64,000 nt of DNA, from the NCBI GenBank assembly GCA_963210315.1, contig OY723241.1:1550001-1614000 (forward strand), written 5' to 3'. Below are positions 51,588 through 62,054 of the stretch, in pieces. A program made the translations under genes and the position numbers. The number at the start of each line of letters is the position of its first letter. Positions within the stretch are counted from its first letter, which is position 1. This stretch comes from Rhynchopus euleeides. Lineage: Eukaryota > Euglenozoa > Diplonemea > Diplonemida > Diplonemidae. The notes under the pieces were generated by a model. That model did not search any database and was not told the origin of the DNA. It was given only the letters and a program-made list of their open reading frames with translations.

Positions 51588-51773
51588 CCCCCCCCCCCCC
51601 AGACCTCTTCACGGTGGGATCTTGTAAATTTTACATGTATAACTACAAGTATAATACATGTATTATACATGTATAATACTTGCATGTCAACTATTATACA
51701 TGTATAATACATGTATATGCCTGAAATATACATGTAAAATACATGTATATCAAGTAAAAATACAAGTATAATA

Positions 51774-52330
51774 AACCCCCCTCACGACTATTGTTTACCT
51801 ACAGGTATTGTTTACATAAAATTATTTACATGTATTGTTTACATCCGATTATTATTTACGTGCAATTATTTTATTTTTCGGGGGGTTCAAAAATATTTCC
51901 AAGGTGCTCTGAGGAGTGAGACTTGGTGCCTCTGTCACCAAAGTGACCCCACCAGGATCCGCGCAGGTTCCAAACGTTCAAAAGAACGGGGTTTGGAAAG
52001 CCTGGTGAGGGGGTCCCGCCTGGGTGGGTGGTGTGGTGGGCTAGCTGCCTCCCAGTCACTGAATCGGACCAACATTTCATGGATGAATCTTGGCACCGAT
52101 ACCACTAAAATGACCCCACTACGATCCGCACGGAGTCCGAAAAGGGCAATGGAAGTGGAAAATCGCGATTCCGCACAGGTTTCGAAAAAAATCGCTGAAC
52201 TATGTAAACAGTATGTGCGTGAAAAATTATTTACACGTATTGTTTACAGTGAATATTATTCACAGCTATTATTTACATGCACATCTACTATTTACATGAA
52301 GCCAGGTAAACAATAGCTGTGACCCCCCTT
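51774..52330. mobile_element. 557-bp nested element, TCAC..CTATTGTTTACC ends, TA target site
   Basis: Left end AACCCCCCTCACGACTATTG; the right end read inverted is AAGGGGGGTCACAGCTATTG. Copy 1 of the AT-rich element keeps the uninterrupted site AAGTATAATACTTGCATG, so TA is duplicated (51772-51773 and 52331-52332) and the C runs belong to the element. TTTACAT/ATTGTTTAC words recur near both ends. The middle (51935-52190) is repeat family I. No transposase frame. Confidence 0.85.
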
Positions 52331-52373
52331 TACTTGCATGTCAACTATTATACATGTATTTTTACTTGATATA

Positions 52374-52702
52374 CCGTATACGTAAATATTATGGAACGTA
52401 AATATTATGGAACGGGCCCATTTTTGGCCGGTCCGTTCCATAATATTTACGTTCCAAAATATTTACAGGGCCAGTTGGGGACTCGGTGGTGAGGACGGCT
52501 TGCGTCAGGAATCGCGCGAAAAGTGCACGAGTAGGTCCCGTCAGGGACTCTGCATGCCGTCCGATCACCTGGTCCAAGTCCCCGAGTCGCAGAAAGCCCT
52601 GTAAATATTATGGAACGAAAAAAATCTGGAACGCCAACCCACCAGCGTTCCAAAATATTTACGTTCCATAATATTTACGTTCCAAAATATTTACGTATAC
52701 GG
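52374..52702. mobile_element. 329-bp miniature element, CCGTATACG ends, TA target site
   Basis: Same element as 39594-39938 in the opposite orientation, with fewer TGGAACGTAAATATT units at one end. TA on each side; the empty site ACTTGATATACATG is present in AT-rich copy 1 near 38410-38425. Confidence 0.9.
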
Positions 52703-53191
52703 TACATGTATTTTACATGTATATTTCAGGCATTTACATGTATTTTACATGTATAATACTTGTCATGCAAGTAGTATACATGTAAAATACTTGCATGACA
52801 AGTAAAATACTTGCATGCAAGTAAAATACATGTATTTTACTTGCATGCAAGTATTTTACTTGTCATGCAAGTATTATACATGTATTTTACTTGTCATGCA
52901 AGTATTTTACATGTATAATACTTGCATGACAAGTATTATACATGTAAAATACATGTAAATGCCTGAAATATACATGTAAAATACATGTATATCAAGTAAA
53001 AATACAAGTATAATAGTTGACATGCAAGTATTATACTTGTATTTTTACTTGATATACATGTATTTTACATGTATATTTCAGGCATGTACATGTATTATAC
53101 ATGTATAATAGTTGACATGCAAGTATTATACATGTATAATACATGTATATACTTGTAGTTATACATGTAAAATTTACAAGATCCCACCGTG

Positions 53192-54100
53192 TTTGCCCCA
53201 CCCCCAGGGCTGCCCCCTGTGAATGCTAGAACCTAGCCCAGCCCTCTTCTACGCCGCGGCCTCACTGACCACAGCAGCTCAACCCCGGTCACGCGGCTTG
53301 TTTGCCATAGAGCATTGTTGTTCGTGTTGTGCATGTCACTGTGCTAAGAGCCCGAAGGAGCAAAAGTAGAACCTGCTGCGCTAGCCCCACCAAGCAGCCT
53401 CAGTACGATAGGACGCGCGCAGGCACCGGGCCCCCTCTCTAAAAAAAATTTGCCGTGTCCGGGTCCCGCCCCAATGAGCTGGGGTAATAAATTTTTTTTA
53501 GAGAGGGGGCCCGGTCAGGGTATAAGATAGACTTTTTTTCTGGCACCGTTTTCCGGTTTTTCTGGTTTTGAAAATTTTTCGCGCGCGCCTTCGGCGCGCG
53601 CGACCCGCGCAAACCCTCCCAGAGTCTGAGAAGGCCCGGTGCCTGCGCGCGTCCTGTCGTACTGAGGCTGCTTGGTGGGGCAGGCGCAGCAGCTGCTTTG
53701 AAAGTTTGGACTCTCGACCAAAAAACCGGTCTGGTGCAATGCTTTTACACAGGGGGGTCTGGGGGGCGGAGCCCCCCAGCCGCCGGAGGCCACGGTAGTG
53801 AACATCTGTTTACTACAGTCTGGATTCGCTTGTAAGTAGGAAGGCTTCGCTGTATCGCAGCCCGGCCAGCAGGAGATCACTGGTCCTTGAGGGTTCAACC
53901 TTCAGGGTGGAGGAGGACGGGGGAGCGACCACTCGTGACAGGTGTGCGTTGTGGGTGGAGTGGGTGCACGACAGAATGGCCAAAGGGTCCACGAGATCTC
54001 TGCACACATTCCGTTATCGAGGAGATGGGCACCTAGCTGTGACGACAGGCAACAAACAAATCTCATCTGTTAGTTGCCCCCAATAGGCTTGGCGACCTTC
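53192..54100. other. Intergenic region with inverted repeat of family H
   Basis: No gene recognised. Family H is present in both orientations, forming a large stem-loop (next entry). GCGCGCGCCTTCGGCGCGCGCG at 53579-53600 is a further small perfect hairpin. Confidence 0.5.
53360..53705. repeat. Inverted pair of family H
   Basis: Left arm 53373-53453 (AGAACCTGCTGCGCTAGCCC, CCACCAAGCAGCCTCAGTAC, GGACGCGCGCAGGCACCGGG, CCCCCTCTCTAAAAAAAATT). The right arm is split in two parts, 53491-53516 (AATTTTTTTTAGAGAGGGGG) and 53632-53700 (CCCGGTGCCTGCGCGCGTCC and on). A further partial inverse copy is at 54485-54525. Confidence 0.75.
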
Positions 54101-57043
54101 AAGACTGCTTGAAAGTCGTTCGTGTTCTCGTCTCAGCCCTCCAGACTGCAGTCTTAGACTCCCTCTTAGACATGGTGGCTGGAGTCCACCATGTGTGCAC
54201 CTTCAAAACAGAAGAGACCTGCATGACGAGGTCACCACCCACCGGGCCATCCGCTAGGTCCATTTTTCTTCTCCGCTTCTCTGCCTTCTTTGGACTATTT
54301 GAGCTCTGTGCGGATCACGATGGGGTCACTTTCTATTTTTTTATGGCGTTTTTTCTGACTGTTTTACTGTCCCAAAGTCACAAGAAAAACCGCCAAAAAT
54401 GAGACCGGCCTTTTTTTTTTTTCCAGAAAACCGGGAACCGGGAAACCCTGGTTTTGAAAACCGGAAAACCAGACCTATCTTATCCCCTGGGCCCGGTGCC
54501 TGCGCGCGTCCTGTCGTACTGAGCTGGGGTGTGCATCATGCCGGGAGCTCAGCCTGGGGCTTGTTTGTCTGGCTGCACGGTAATACTGATTCATTCCGTT
54601 TCTTGAGTGAGTGTCTTGTTGCTCTATCAAGAAGGCGGGACCGTGTTCCACAGTGGCAAACATCCCTTTGTTGTGACACGTGAATGCCACAGGGCTTCAT
54701 GCAGCCTTGATAGAGAAGTGTGCGCTCCAAGGGTAGTTCAGAGTTGTTTTTGCAGCTATTCGGCCCAACATCGGCGCAACAAGTACGATTTTCTTTTCGA
54801 GTGCGTGAAAATGTGTTCCGGCCAAAATATGTTTATGGGGGTGTAGCTGTGGCGGCCCGTGCTGCTGCTACCCCCTGCGAATTATTTGCCCTTCTCCCTG
54901 CTGTATTCGATGAAAAGGAGAGTTCTTCACTCATTTTCCAGAGTCATATGAGTTAATGTCTGGCCTTGCGACAAAGAAGAACACGAAACAGCGTTCCCCC
55001 CTCACCGGGGGACGCGACGAGCACGGCCAAAAAATCGTTCAAAATCGTTCAAAGATGAGCCAGGCCAACAAGTCAAAACAAGGTAAAGTAGTAGAGGTGA
55101 CAACCAGCAATACCGCTGTGCGGTCAGAGGCAACGAGATACAACTTCCAGCAACACAAAGTTCTAATTGAGCTCTGAGAATTAGCCACAGGCCTGGCTCA
55201 AGCTGTTCTGTTTCATACCACAACAGGACCTGTCAGGTGCCAGATAATTGGGCACCGGTTTGTTCAAGGATTGCCTCCAGGGATGCAACAAAGACAACCT
55301 CCACGGCAATCTTTGCGGTGTGTTGCTTTTTGTTTTGCCCGGCTTTTTGGCGCACACCACACATCAACCCTATATTTCTTGCGTTGTCAGCGACAGCGCG
55401 CGGCAGGAGAGAGTTTTCAGCCACACAGCTCTGGCGATTCCCTCTTGACCCACAGTTCCATGCCATTGTCATCAAAGTGTTGAACGGTTTGAACGGTTTT
55501 TCGGCCGTGCTTCCCTGAAACAGCAGCCACAGAGTGAGAGGGACCGCCGTTTCAAGTCCTTCTGGTGTTTCATCTCAACGCCTGTTCGTATGTCTATTCG
55601 CTGCGCACCCATGTGGGGAGACCACGGCTTGCAACCGTGCCCGACACGAATTCTCTCCCCCACATCAGTATTATTTTTTTTTGCGGTAAGAGTTTGTGTG
55701 GTAAAAACCATCTAGATAAAACGAGGCGAGCGGGAACACAACGCAGGAAAGCTGCGCAAAGCAGGTCATGCAGGGGCACACCACATTCCAGCAGGCGGTG
55801 TTCTTGTGCAGACCCGCTGGTTTGTCTATCCCATTGATTTGCAGACACAGAGTGTTGAACACGGAATGTGCCAATATTCCTGTTCCTACTTCTTCCTCAT
55901 TGTGACACCGCCTCGCCAATCTACGCGCATGAGAGTGGGTTATCCTGTCGATATGGAACCTACCAGGTGAATGCTTTGCGTGGTGCGTCACATCGGCGGA
56001 GAGTGCTTGATGCCGTCTTGATGCCGTGCAGGCATTCGCCAGGAGTTGCCAGGAATAATCGGGAGCTTTCAGCGCGAGATTCCAATGAGGATTTTTCTTG
56101 AGGGACGTCAGGAATTCCCGGAAGTTCAGGAGGAAACCGGGCGACTGAAGCTTGGGGAATATCACCACCTTCATGCCACTTCACACGGCCTTAACGGCCT
56201 GAGTCGCACGTGGGCATTGAACGAAAATAGTTTGGATCTCTTGTCAGTTGCTTTCCAGGGTGATTTCATCATATGGTCAAGTATGTACGGTTTTGATCTG
56301 GGGGCCCTCGTACCAGTAAGGTACGGCAAGCAGTGGCTCCCACAGTCGCCTTTCCGCATCAGTGATGCCCTGTGCCCCTGTGTAGTGTCCAGGTGCTACG
56401 ATATCACTCTTCTGCTCATGTCCATTTTATCATTTGTGCAGTGCAGCAACCGGCTGGGTGAGGCTGGCTGAGATCATTCGAGGAGATCCTGTGATCAGCA
56501 CAGCCGACGTCAACGTAGTTACCGAAAGAACAGAAATCAACCGCCAAGGAGTGCGCCCAGGTCGAGTTGGCAGGAGTGACCTGCTTTGAAAACTCCTGAG
56601 AACCTCTGGGTTTTGGGCGTCCTCTTGATGGGATGTCAAAAGTCGGAAGTGCCTGTTGTGCTGTCATTGGACGTGTTATTTTTGAGAAAAAGGAAACTGC
56701 CGCCAAAACTGTGCAAATTGTTGCAGAACACCCCCCACAGTGTGCGGGGTGTTCTCGCGATCGACAAACACTGAACACGAAAACCTTCAAAAGAACCACG
56801 AACCCACGAAACACGAACATCCCTTTCAGCTCTCTTCTCTTTCCTTCATTCAGACCTGCACCACACACAGCTCCTTTGTTGGTAGAACCGAACTCCTCCG
56901 CTGAGCCGCCCCCTCTCACCCACCTTCTCCCCCCTCCCCCCTTTACCTCCCTCTGCATCCACCACCACCACCCACCCCATGTACACGCCACCCACCCTCG
57001 ATAGACACACGGCCCAATCCCGGAAGTGGGTGGTCGGGTCACC
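54101..57043. other. Intergenic region with diverged repeats A and D
   Basis: No gene recognised. Diverged family-A sequence (CTTCATGC, AGAAGTGTGCGCTC, GTTTTTGCAGCT) is at about 54690-54770 and 56140-56270, and diverged family D at 55205-55375. The stretch at 56880-57000 is C-rich. Confidence 0.5.
55205..55375. repeat. Dispersed repeat family D, copy 5 (diverged)
   Basis: ACAGGACCTGTCAGGTGCC, GACAACCTCC, TGTTGCTTTTTGTTTTGCCC and GGCGCACACC follow the family-D order. Confidence 0.5.
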
Positions 57044-58710
57044 CATTGTTGTTAGCCCCCATTTAAAACTTTACGTTTTAAACGTTTTAAATGTTTTAAA
57101 TGTTTTAAATGTTTTAAATTAAAACGCGTTTTAAATTAATTTAAAACGGAGTTTAAAACGGGGGTTAAAACAGGGCGTTTCTGTGGTGTTTTCACACCAA
57201 AAAAAAAATTTTTCGGCCAAAATTTTTTTCCATGCCCCCTGAGGCCCCCCAGCTCATATTCTGGGTGATTATTCCTGCATTCCTGTCACAGCGGACACAT
57301 TATTGGTGGAAAATAGGTGGCACTGACGTTGTGGTGAGGGTTGCATCAATCGCACCGGCATCAGTTGGCACACCCCCTCCGTTGTTCTCAGGAATAATGC
57401 AGTTTGACATCAGCATATTTCTGGAGTGTCGAATCTTCATCTTGCATCACTCGATGTGCACCCTTTTGAGCTGAATCCATGATACAAAGTCGCAGGTTGA
57501 AGGCCGGATCACCATGATGGGGATGGCAATGGACCCAGCGAACTCCACCAGCTCCTTCGACAGTCCTGGAAGCACCTTCTGGAAAAGTTGCACAGTTCCA
57601 GTTGCCACCTGGAGCCTACCTTTGGCCTGCCCCTCTTTGAGAGGAGCATATCTGTATTCCCTTTACTCTCCTATGGACGCCCGACTTCTCTGATCGAGAG
57701 AAGCCTACAAAAGGCGTAACCATCCTCGTCATGTATTCTTTGCCTCCAACTTTCACTTTTGCAGAACGGATCCCGATGAACTCCAAACAGGAAGTGCAGC
57801 CAGCTTCATCACGGCTGTGTTCAACAAGACAGCCAGGTGATGTTGTTGCTGTCAGAACGATGGTTGCAGCACTCGGCTGCGCCCCACCTGGGGTTGCTCT
57901 GGCTGTTGCCAAGCTAGTGTTTGGGACAATTATTGATCACCTAGCCATTCTCTCGGCACCCTAATGATCGTGGGTAGGCAGCAGGAACCTGCACTCTGGG
58001 GGGACGTCATCGATGAGTTTCTTTGAAGAAAGCCGGCGGCTACCGCTGGAGTTAAGGTCCGAAGGGGTCAGTACCACGGGCGCCACACCGCTCGTGTTGG
58101 GCATCGGGTTTCGGTGAAGGCGGGGGCGCTGAGAAAGCGACATGTACGTAACAAGCAATGATCAACCATACACCAGCAAGTCAAACAGGCACCACCGTTG
58201 GATCGTTCGTGCACCCGAGTCTGTACTGTACCATCCTGAATCTTTTCTGGGTGATTGTCAACGATGAGGGCATGAGCTTGCGTCAGGGTGAGCAGAGGAA
58301 CGGGTTGAGGCCAGGGTGAATGGAGGGTGAAAAGTAGCCCACTTCACCAGGAGGCGAATTTTCGCAGAAAGCCCTGCCACACAGCTGTGTTTGCCTGATC
58401 ATGCTCAAAAGGCCTGCAATAGGCTATTTCACACAGGGAATTTGTTCACCCATTTGGGACCCCCAGGGAGCCTCAAAATTGGATTTTTTTGCCGAAGATG
58501 GCCTCAGATGGCCCAAAACGATCAATTTTGGGTTCCAGAAAAAAAAATCGAAAAGTCTCCCCCTATATTTTGCAGGGTTTTTTGCCGTTTTAAACCCCGT
58601 TTTAAATAATTTAAAACGGCGTTTTAAACTTTAAAACGTTTAAAACGTTTAAAACGTTTAAAACGTTTAAAATGTTTAAAATGTTTAAAACTCGGTTTCT
58701 AACAACACTG
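57044..58710. mobile_element. hAT-like non-autonomous transposon, 1.67 kb
   Basis: Ends CATTGTTGTTAG and, inverted, CAGTGTTGTTAG, with GGGTCACC repeated directly on both sides (57036-57043 and 58711-58718). Eight-base duplications with CAG-type ends are typical of hAT elements. Subterminal regions hold many TTTAAAACG/CGTTTTAAA words (57061-57175 and 58588-58690), as expected for transposase binding. The interior has no transposase; minus-strand open pieces at 57616-57912 and 57961-58158 could be captured gene fragments, and a family-E relative lies at 58440-58580. Confidence 0.8.
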
Positions 58711-58877
58711 GGGTCACCCCCCCACACCCCACAGCCCACCAGCGGACCTGGGGCACTTCAACTCCTGGCCTGGGGTGCCGTTGTGCGTGTCGGGCGGGAG
58801 GGGTGCGGTGCGGTGTGAGGGTCATAACACCGACCGCCCCGACCTCTCCCCCACACCACCCACACCCCCGACTCGAC
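58711..58877 (+). promoter_or_regulatory. Leader and probable trans-splice acceptor of the acyltransferase gene
   Basis: CACCCCCCCACACCCCACAG and CCCACCAG (AG at 58733-58734 or 58741-58742) follow the end of the hAT-like element. The leader is C-rich up to the ATG at 58878. The transposon has therefore replaced the sequence directly upstream of the acceptor. Confidence 0.4.
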
Positions 58878-61562
58878 ATGCCGGAACCCAGCCCCCCGGG
58901 CACCGGGGCAGCTGCCTCCGAAAAGCTCCGGGTTGAGAACGCCACCCTCCGGGAGGAAATCGAGTCACTCCGCCGCCGCCTTGCCGTCGCCGAGACAGTC
59001 AAGCTCTGGCCCACGACACCCGCAGAGTCACAGGCAGGCACCCCTGCAGATGGGTCCCTCTCCCCGGGGAGGGCGCCGCCGCCCATCGGGGGAAGCCCGC
59101 AGTCTTCCAGGCGGTCCTCCAACCGCCTGGTTGTGATGACCCACGTCTCCCTCGCCTTTGCCGCCGGCGGGGTCTTCGTCTTCGCAGACAGCACCTGGGA
59201 GACGGACAGATTCTTCGCAGGCGTGCTCTACGCGGTGGGGTCGCTCCTCCTCATCTTCGCTGTGCCCGCCCTCCACGCCACGGGGCTCGCGAGGCACGTC
59301 GGCTACAAAATGTTCCAACCCTTCAGGGGTGGGGTCCGCTTCGTCGTGCTGCAGGCCCTCAGCTGGGCGTTCTACTCCCTCGCCGTTGTCGCGCTTATCG
59401 GAGCAGTTCTCTATGGGGAGCATGCCGTTGGCCTCCTGTCGAGCGGGGGCGTCTTGGGTATCGTCTCCCAGGTGCTGATGGCGTCATCCCTGCAGACCTT
59501 CGTCACCCCTGCCGGAGGGCCGGAGGCGCCAGCGGCGCCGACCCCGGCGAACCGCTGCTCCGTCTCCAACCTCCACAGCGGAGCTTCGATGGAGCAGCTG
59601 GGGGATACCCCGTTTGAGCGTATCTCATCCGACATCTATGGTGACTCCCAAGGGGAGTGCGGCGATGCGGCCCTGCCGGACACCCTCGGGAGCCTCCCGC
59701 AGACGGAGAACAAGATGGACTCCTTTGCAGAGCTGGTGACGCTCAACTTCTTCCTCATCGTCATCATGGTGGGGCTTTCCGGGATTTCGGAGCTGGTGGG
59801 CCACGCCGTCCCGGCCGCCCTCTCGCTGGTCATCACCCTGGTTGCGGTGCTCCTCACCCACGGCCTCGGTGGGAAGGTGCTGCGCCTCCAGGGGTGGACC
59901 TTTTTCCAGCCCTTCGCGGGGGGCACCCAGTTCGTCGTGCTGCAGGGCGTCACCTGGATGCTGTTCGCGGTGTCAGTGGTCTGCCAGCTGGCTTTCCTCT
60001 ACGTCGTGCTGTATTTGGGTATCAAGCTCACCGTGGGGCTGATGCACGTCGGGGGTGTTGCTGCAGTCCTTTCGGAGGTCCTCTGCGTCGTCTCGTTTAA
60101 ATATTTCCGCGGCACGCAGAAGGGCGGAAAATTCCTCATCAAAAAATCCGAGTCATCCCGCATCCTCAAAGGCTCTGCCAAAGAAAGCCTCCGCTCCTCC
60201 GGGATCCTCGACTTCGACGAAGCCCTTGGCGCGTCTCTGGAGGACTCCATACGCTCTGCAGATGGCGACCTCCTTACACCCCTCTCGAAGGAGCGCGCCC
60301 GCCGCAAGGTGATGGATGACAACGTGCAGGTCAGCATCGACGAGACAAAAGAGTCGTGGGCTGCATTCCTCGCTGTGACTGCCCTGTGGAACGTGTGGTA
60401 TATCCCAATCGCGACGCACATCTTCACCATCGGATTCCCCGCGCTCCTCCCGGTGTCGGTTGCGGAGGCGCTGCAGCCGTTCTCCTTTGGAATAGTCTAC
60501 ACCGGGGTCCCGTGGTCCCAAGCCTGCAACACCGCCATCCCCCCTCTCATCGGCATGATCCTGTGGGTGGCCAACTTCAGCGCGATGCAGACGCTGGGCG
60601 CACCCCGCCTGGTGACCTACCTCATGTTCCCCCCCTGGTTCGCCCTGGCTGCCCTCTACTATGTGAGGGAGGATGGCGCCTTCGGGACTGCGGTGTTCGT
60701 CACGGCTGGCTGGCTCCTCTACTCCCTAACCTACCTCGGGGAGCCTGAGATGGGCAGGCGGAACCGCACCGCGCAGAAGTGGGTGGATGAGACCGGCCTC
60801 TGGGACCTCCTCTGCAGCTACTTCGCAGGGCGGGTGCTTCTGAGTGAAAAGCTGTACGACCTCATCGACAAGGGGGAAGGCCCTGCCACAAAGGACGCGC
60901 AGTATATGGTGGGGTATCAGCCGCACGGCATCATCCCTTCAGGCATGGTGTGGGGTATGCGGTGCCAGGAGTGGAGGCAGAAGCTGCCGAACTTCAGGCC
61001 TGTGGGTCTGACGGCGTCCATCATCCACTTCGTGCCGCTGATGCGCGACTTCGCCCAGTGGACCGGTATCCGGGAGGTTTCCCGCAAGACTGTCATCAGC
61101 ACCCTTGAGGAGGGCCTGTCGCCCATCGTGGTGGTCGGGGGGCAGTCGGAGATGTTCCACTCCAGGTCGCGTGATAAGGCGATTAAAATCGTGCGGCACC
61201 ACAACGGGTTTTTCAAGATCGCGCAGGAGCGGCAGGTTCCCGTGATGCCGGTGTTTGCCTTCGGTGAGACGAAGATTTACGACAACGTGGATCTGCCAGC
61301 CATGCAGCGCTGGACAAAGGACAGGCTCGGGTTCCCGATCCCCTTCTTCCTCATGGGCAGGTGGGGTCTCCCTCTGCCTCGTCGGAAGCAGGTGATCCTT
61401 GCCGTCGGTGCCCCACTCAGCCCTTCAACCGAACCCACGAGCCCTGAGAGCGTGAATGATCTGAAGATGCGTTATTACGCTGCTGTGCAGGATCTGTTCA
61501 ACGAGTTCAAAGGCCCAGCAGGGTACGACGACCACCACCTGCACTTCGTGGATTCGAAGTAG
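58878..61562 (+). CDS. DGAT2-family acyltransferase with long membrane N-terminus
   Basis: About 894 residues from the first ATG in the frame, which opens a short coiled coil (about 15-45). Two related membrane modules follow, each marked by FQPF.GG..FVVLQ (about 145 and 342), separated by polar loops; further helices at about 490-620 lead into the catalytic part. Acyltransferase motifs are in the right order: YQPHG (681-684, catalytic His683), GGQSE (about 754), NGFFKIAQE, then PVMPVFAFGE (about 795). DGAT2/MGAT enzymes transfer fatty acid from acyl-CoA to di- or monoacylglycerol at the endoplasmic reticulum to make storage oil, and usually have HPHG and only some 330-400 residues. Here the first His is Gln and the protein is more than twice as long. 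Substrate is not certain: wax ester or monoacylglycerol acylation is possible. Confidence 0.88.
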   Translation: MPEPSPPGTGAAASEKLRVENATLREEIESLRRRLAVAETVKLWPTTPAESQAGTPADGSLSPGRAPPPIGGSPQSSRRSSNRLVVMTHVSLAFAAGGVFVFADSTWETDRFFAGVLYAVGSLLLIFAVPALHATGLARHVGYKMFQPFRGGVRFVVLQALSWAFYSLAVVALIGAVLYGEHAVGLLSSGGVLGIVSQVLMASSLQTFVTPAGGPEAPAAPTPANRCSVSNLHSGASMEQLGDTPFERISSDIYGDSQGECGDAALPDTLGSLPQTENKMDSFAELVTLNFFLIVIMVGLSGISELVGHAVPAALSLVITLVAVLLTHGLGGKVLRLQGWTFFQPFAGGTQFVVLQGVTWMLFAVSVVCQLAFLYVVLYLGIKLTVGLMHVGGVAAVLSEVLCVVSFKYFRGTQKGGKFLIKKSESSRILKGSAKESLRSSGILDFDEALGASLEDSIRSADGDLLTPLSKERARRKVMDDNVQVSIDETKESWAAFLAVTALWNVWYIPIATHIFTIGFPALLPVSVAEALQPFSFGIVYTGVPWSQACNTAIPPLIGMILWVANFSAMQTLGAPRLVTYLMFPPWFALAALYYVREDGAFGTAVFVTAGWLLYSLTYLGEPEMGRRNRTAQKWVDETGLWDLLCSYFAGRVLLSEKLYDLIDKGEGPATKDAQYMVGYQPHGIIPSGMVWGMRCQEWRQKLPNFRPVGLTASIIHFVPLMRDFAQWTGIREVSRKTVISTLEEGLSPIVVVGGQSEMFHSRSRDKAIKIVRHHNGFFKIAQERQVPVMPVFAFGETKIYDNVDLPAMQRWTKDRLGFPIPFFLMGRWGLPLPRRKQVILAVGAPLSPSTEPTSPESVNDLKMRYYAAVQDLFNEFKGPAGYDDHHLHFVDSK

Positions 61563-62054
61563 GACGAAAAGGGGGTGATGTGATGTGAGAGTTACTCATG
61601 TAGAGAGAGACACGCAGCATCCGTGCCTCAAATGAAGCTCCATCATGCGCCGGGGTGGTGTGGTTCCATGGTGGGTGGGGGGGAGGGAGAGAATGGAATG
61701 TGGGGGTGGGAGGGGGGGGGGAGACAGGGTGTCTACAAGGAAATGTATAAATGGCGGGGGGGAGGGGGGGGGGGAGAGACGGGCGCCCGGAATAGGATTG
61801 GCACAGTCCGGCAGAGGTGATGCCCTGTGATAAATGCGACAGCAAAATGCCAAAGCGACCATCTGGAGGTTTTGCTGAAGGCAGAGAATCGACCACCTCA
61901 CTGGGTGCAGCTTTGCAGCCAGGCTGCATGCATGCAAAGAGGGGGCATGTTGTATTAAACTGAGAGGACGCCGCGGTCTTCACATATTTCCAACCAAATC
62001 TATCGACGAATCCTATCCTGTGAGGCACAGTGCCCTCAGCCATTTTTTTCTGTA
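61563..62054. other. 3' flank of the acyltransferase gene
   Basis: G-rich purine-biased tract (61660-61790) with GGGGGAGG-type words; no gene seen. Confidence 0.5.

Larger units (their letters stand above)
51610..53191. mobile_element. AT-rich palindromic element with nested insertions, copy 2
   Basis: Same ends as 38218-39984, with TT on each side. Elements at 51774-52330 and 52374-52702 are inserted in it. Without them about 690 bases remain, some 160 more than copy 1 because of additional TACTTGCATG/CATGCAAGTA palindromes near 52750-52935. Confidence 0.85.

Noticed and set aside
51776-52328. Six-C target-site duplication around the 557-bp element
   Set aside because: The empty site in the other AT-rich copy shows a TA duplication, so the C runs belong to the element ends.
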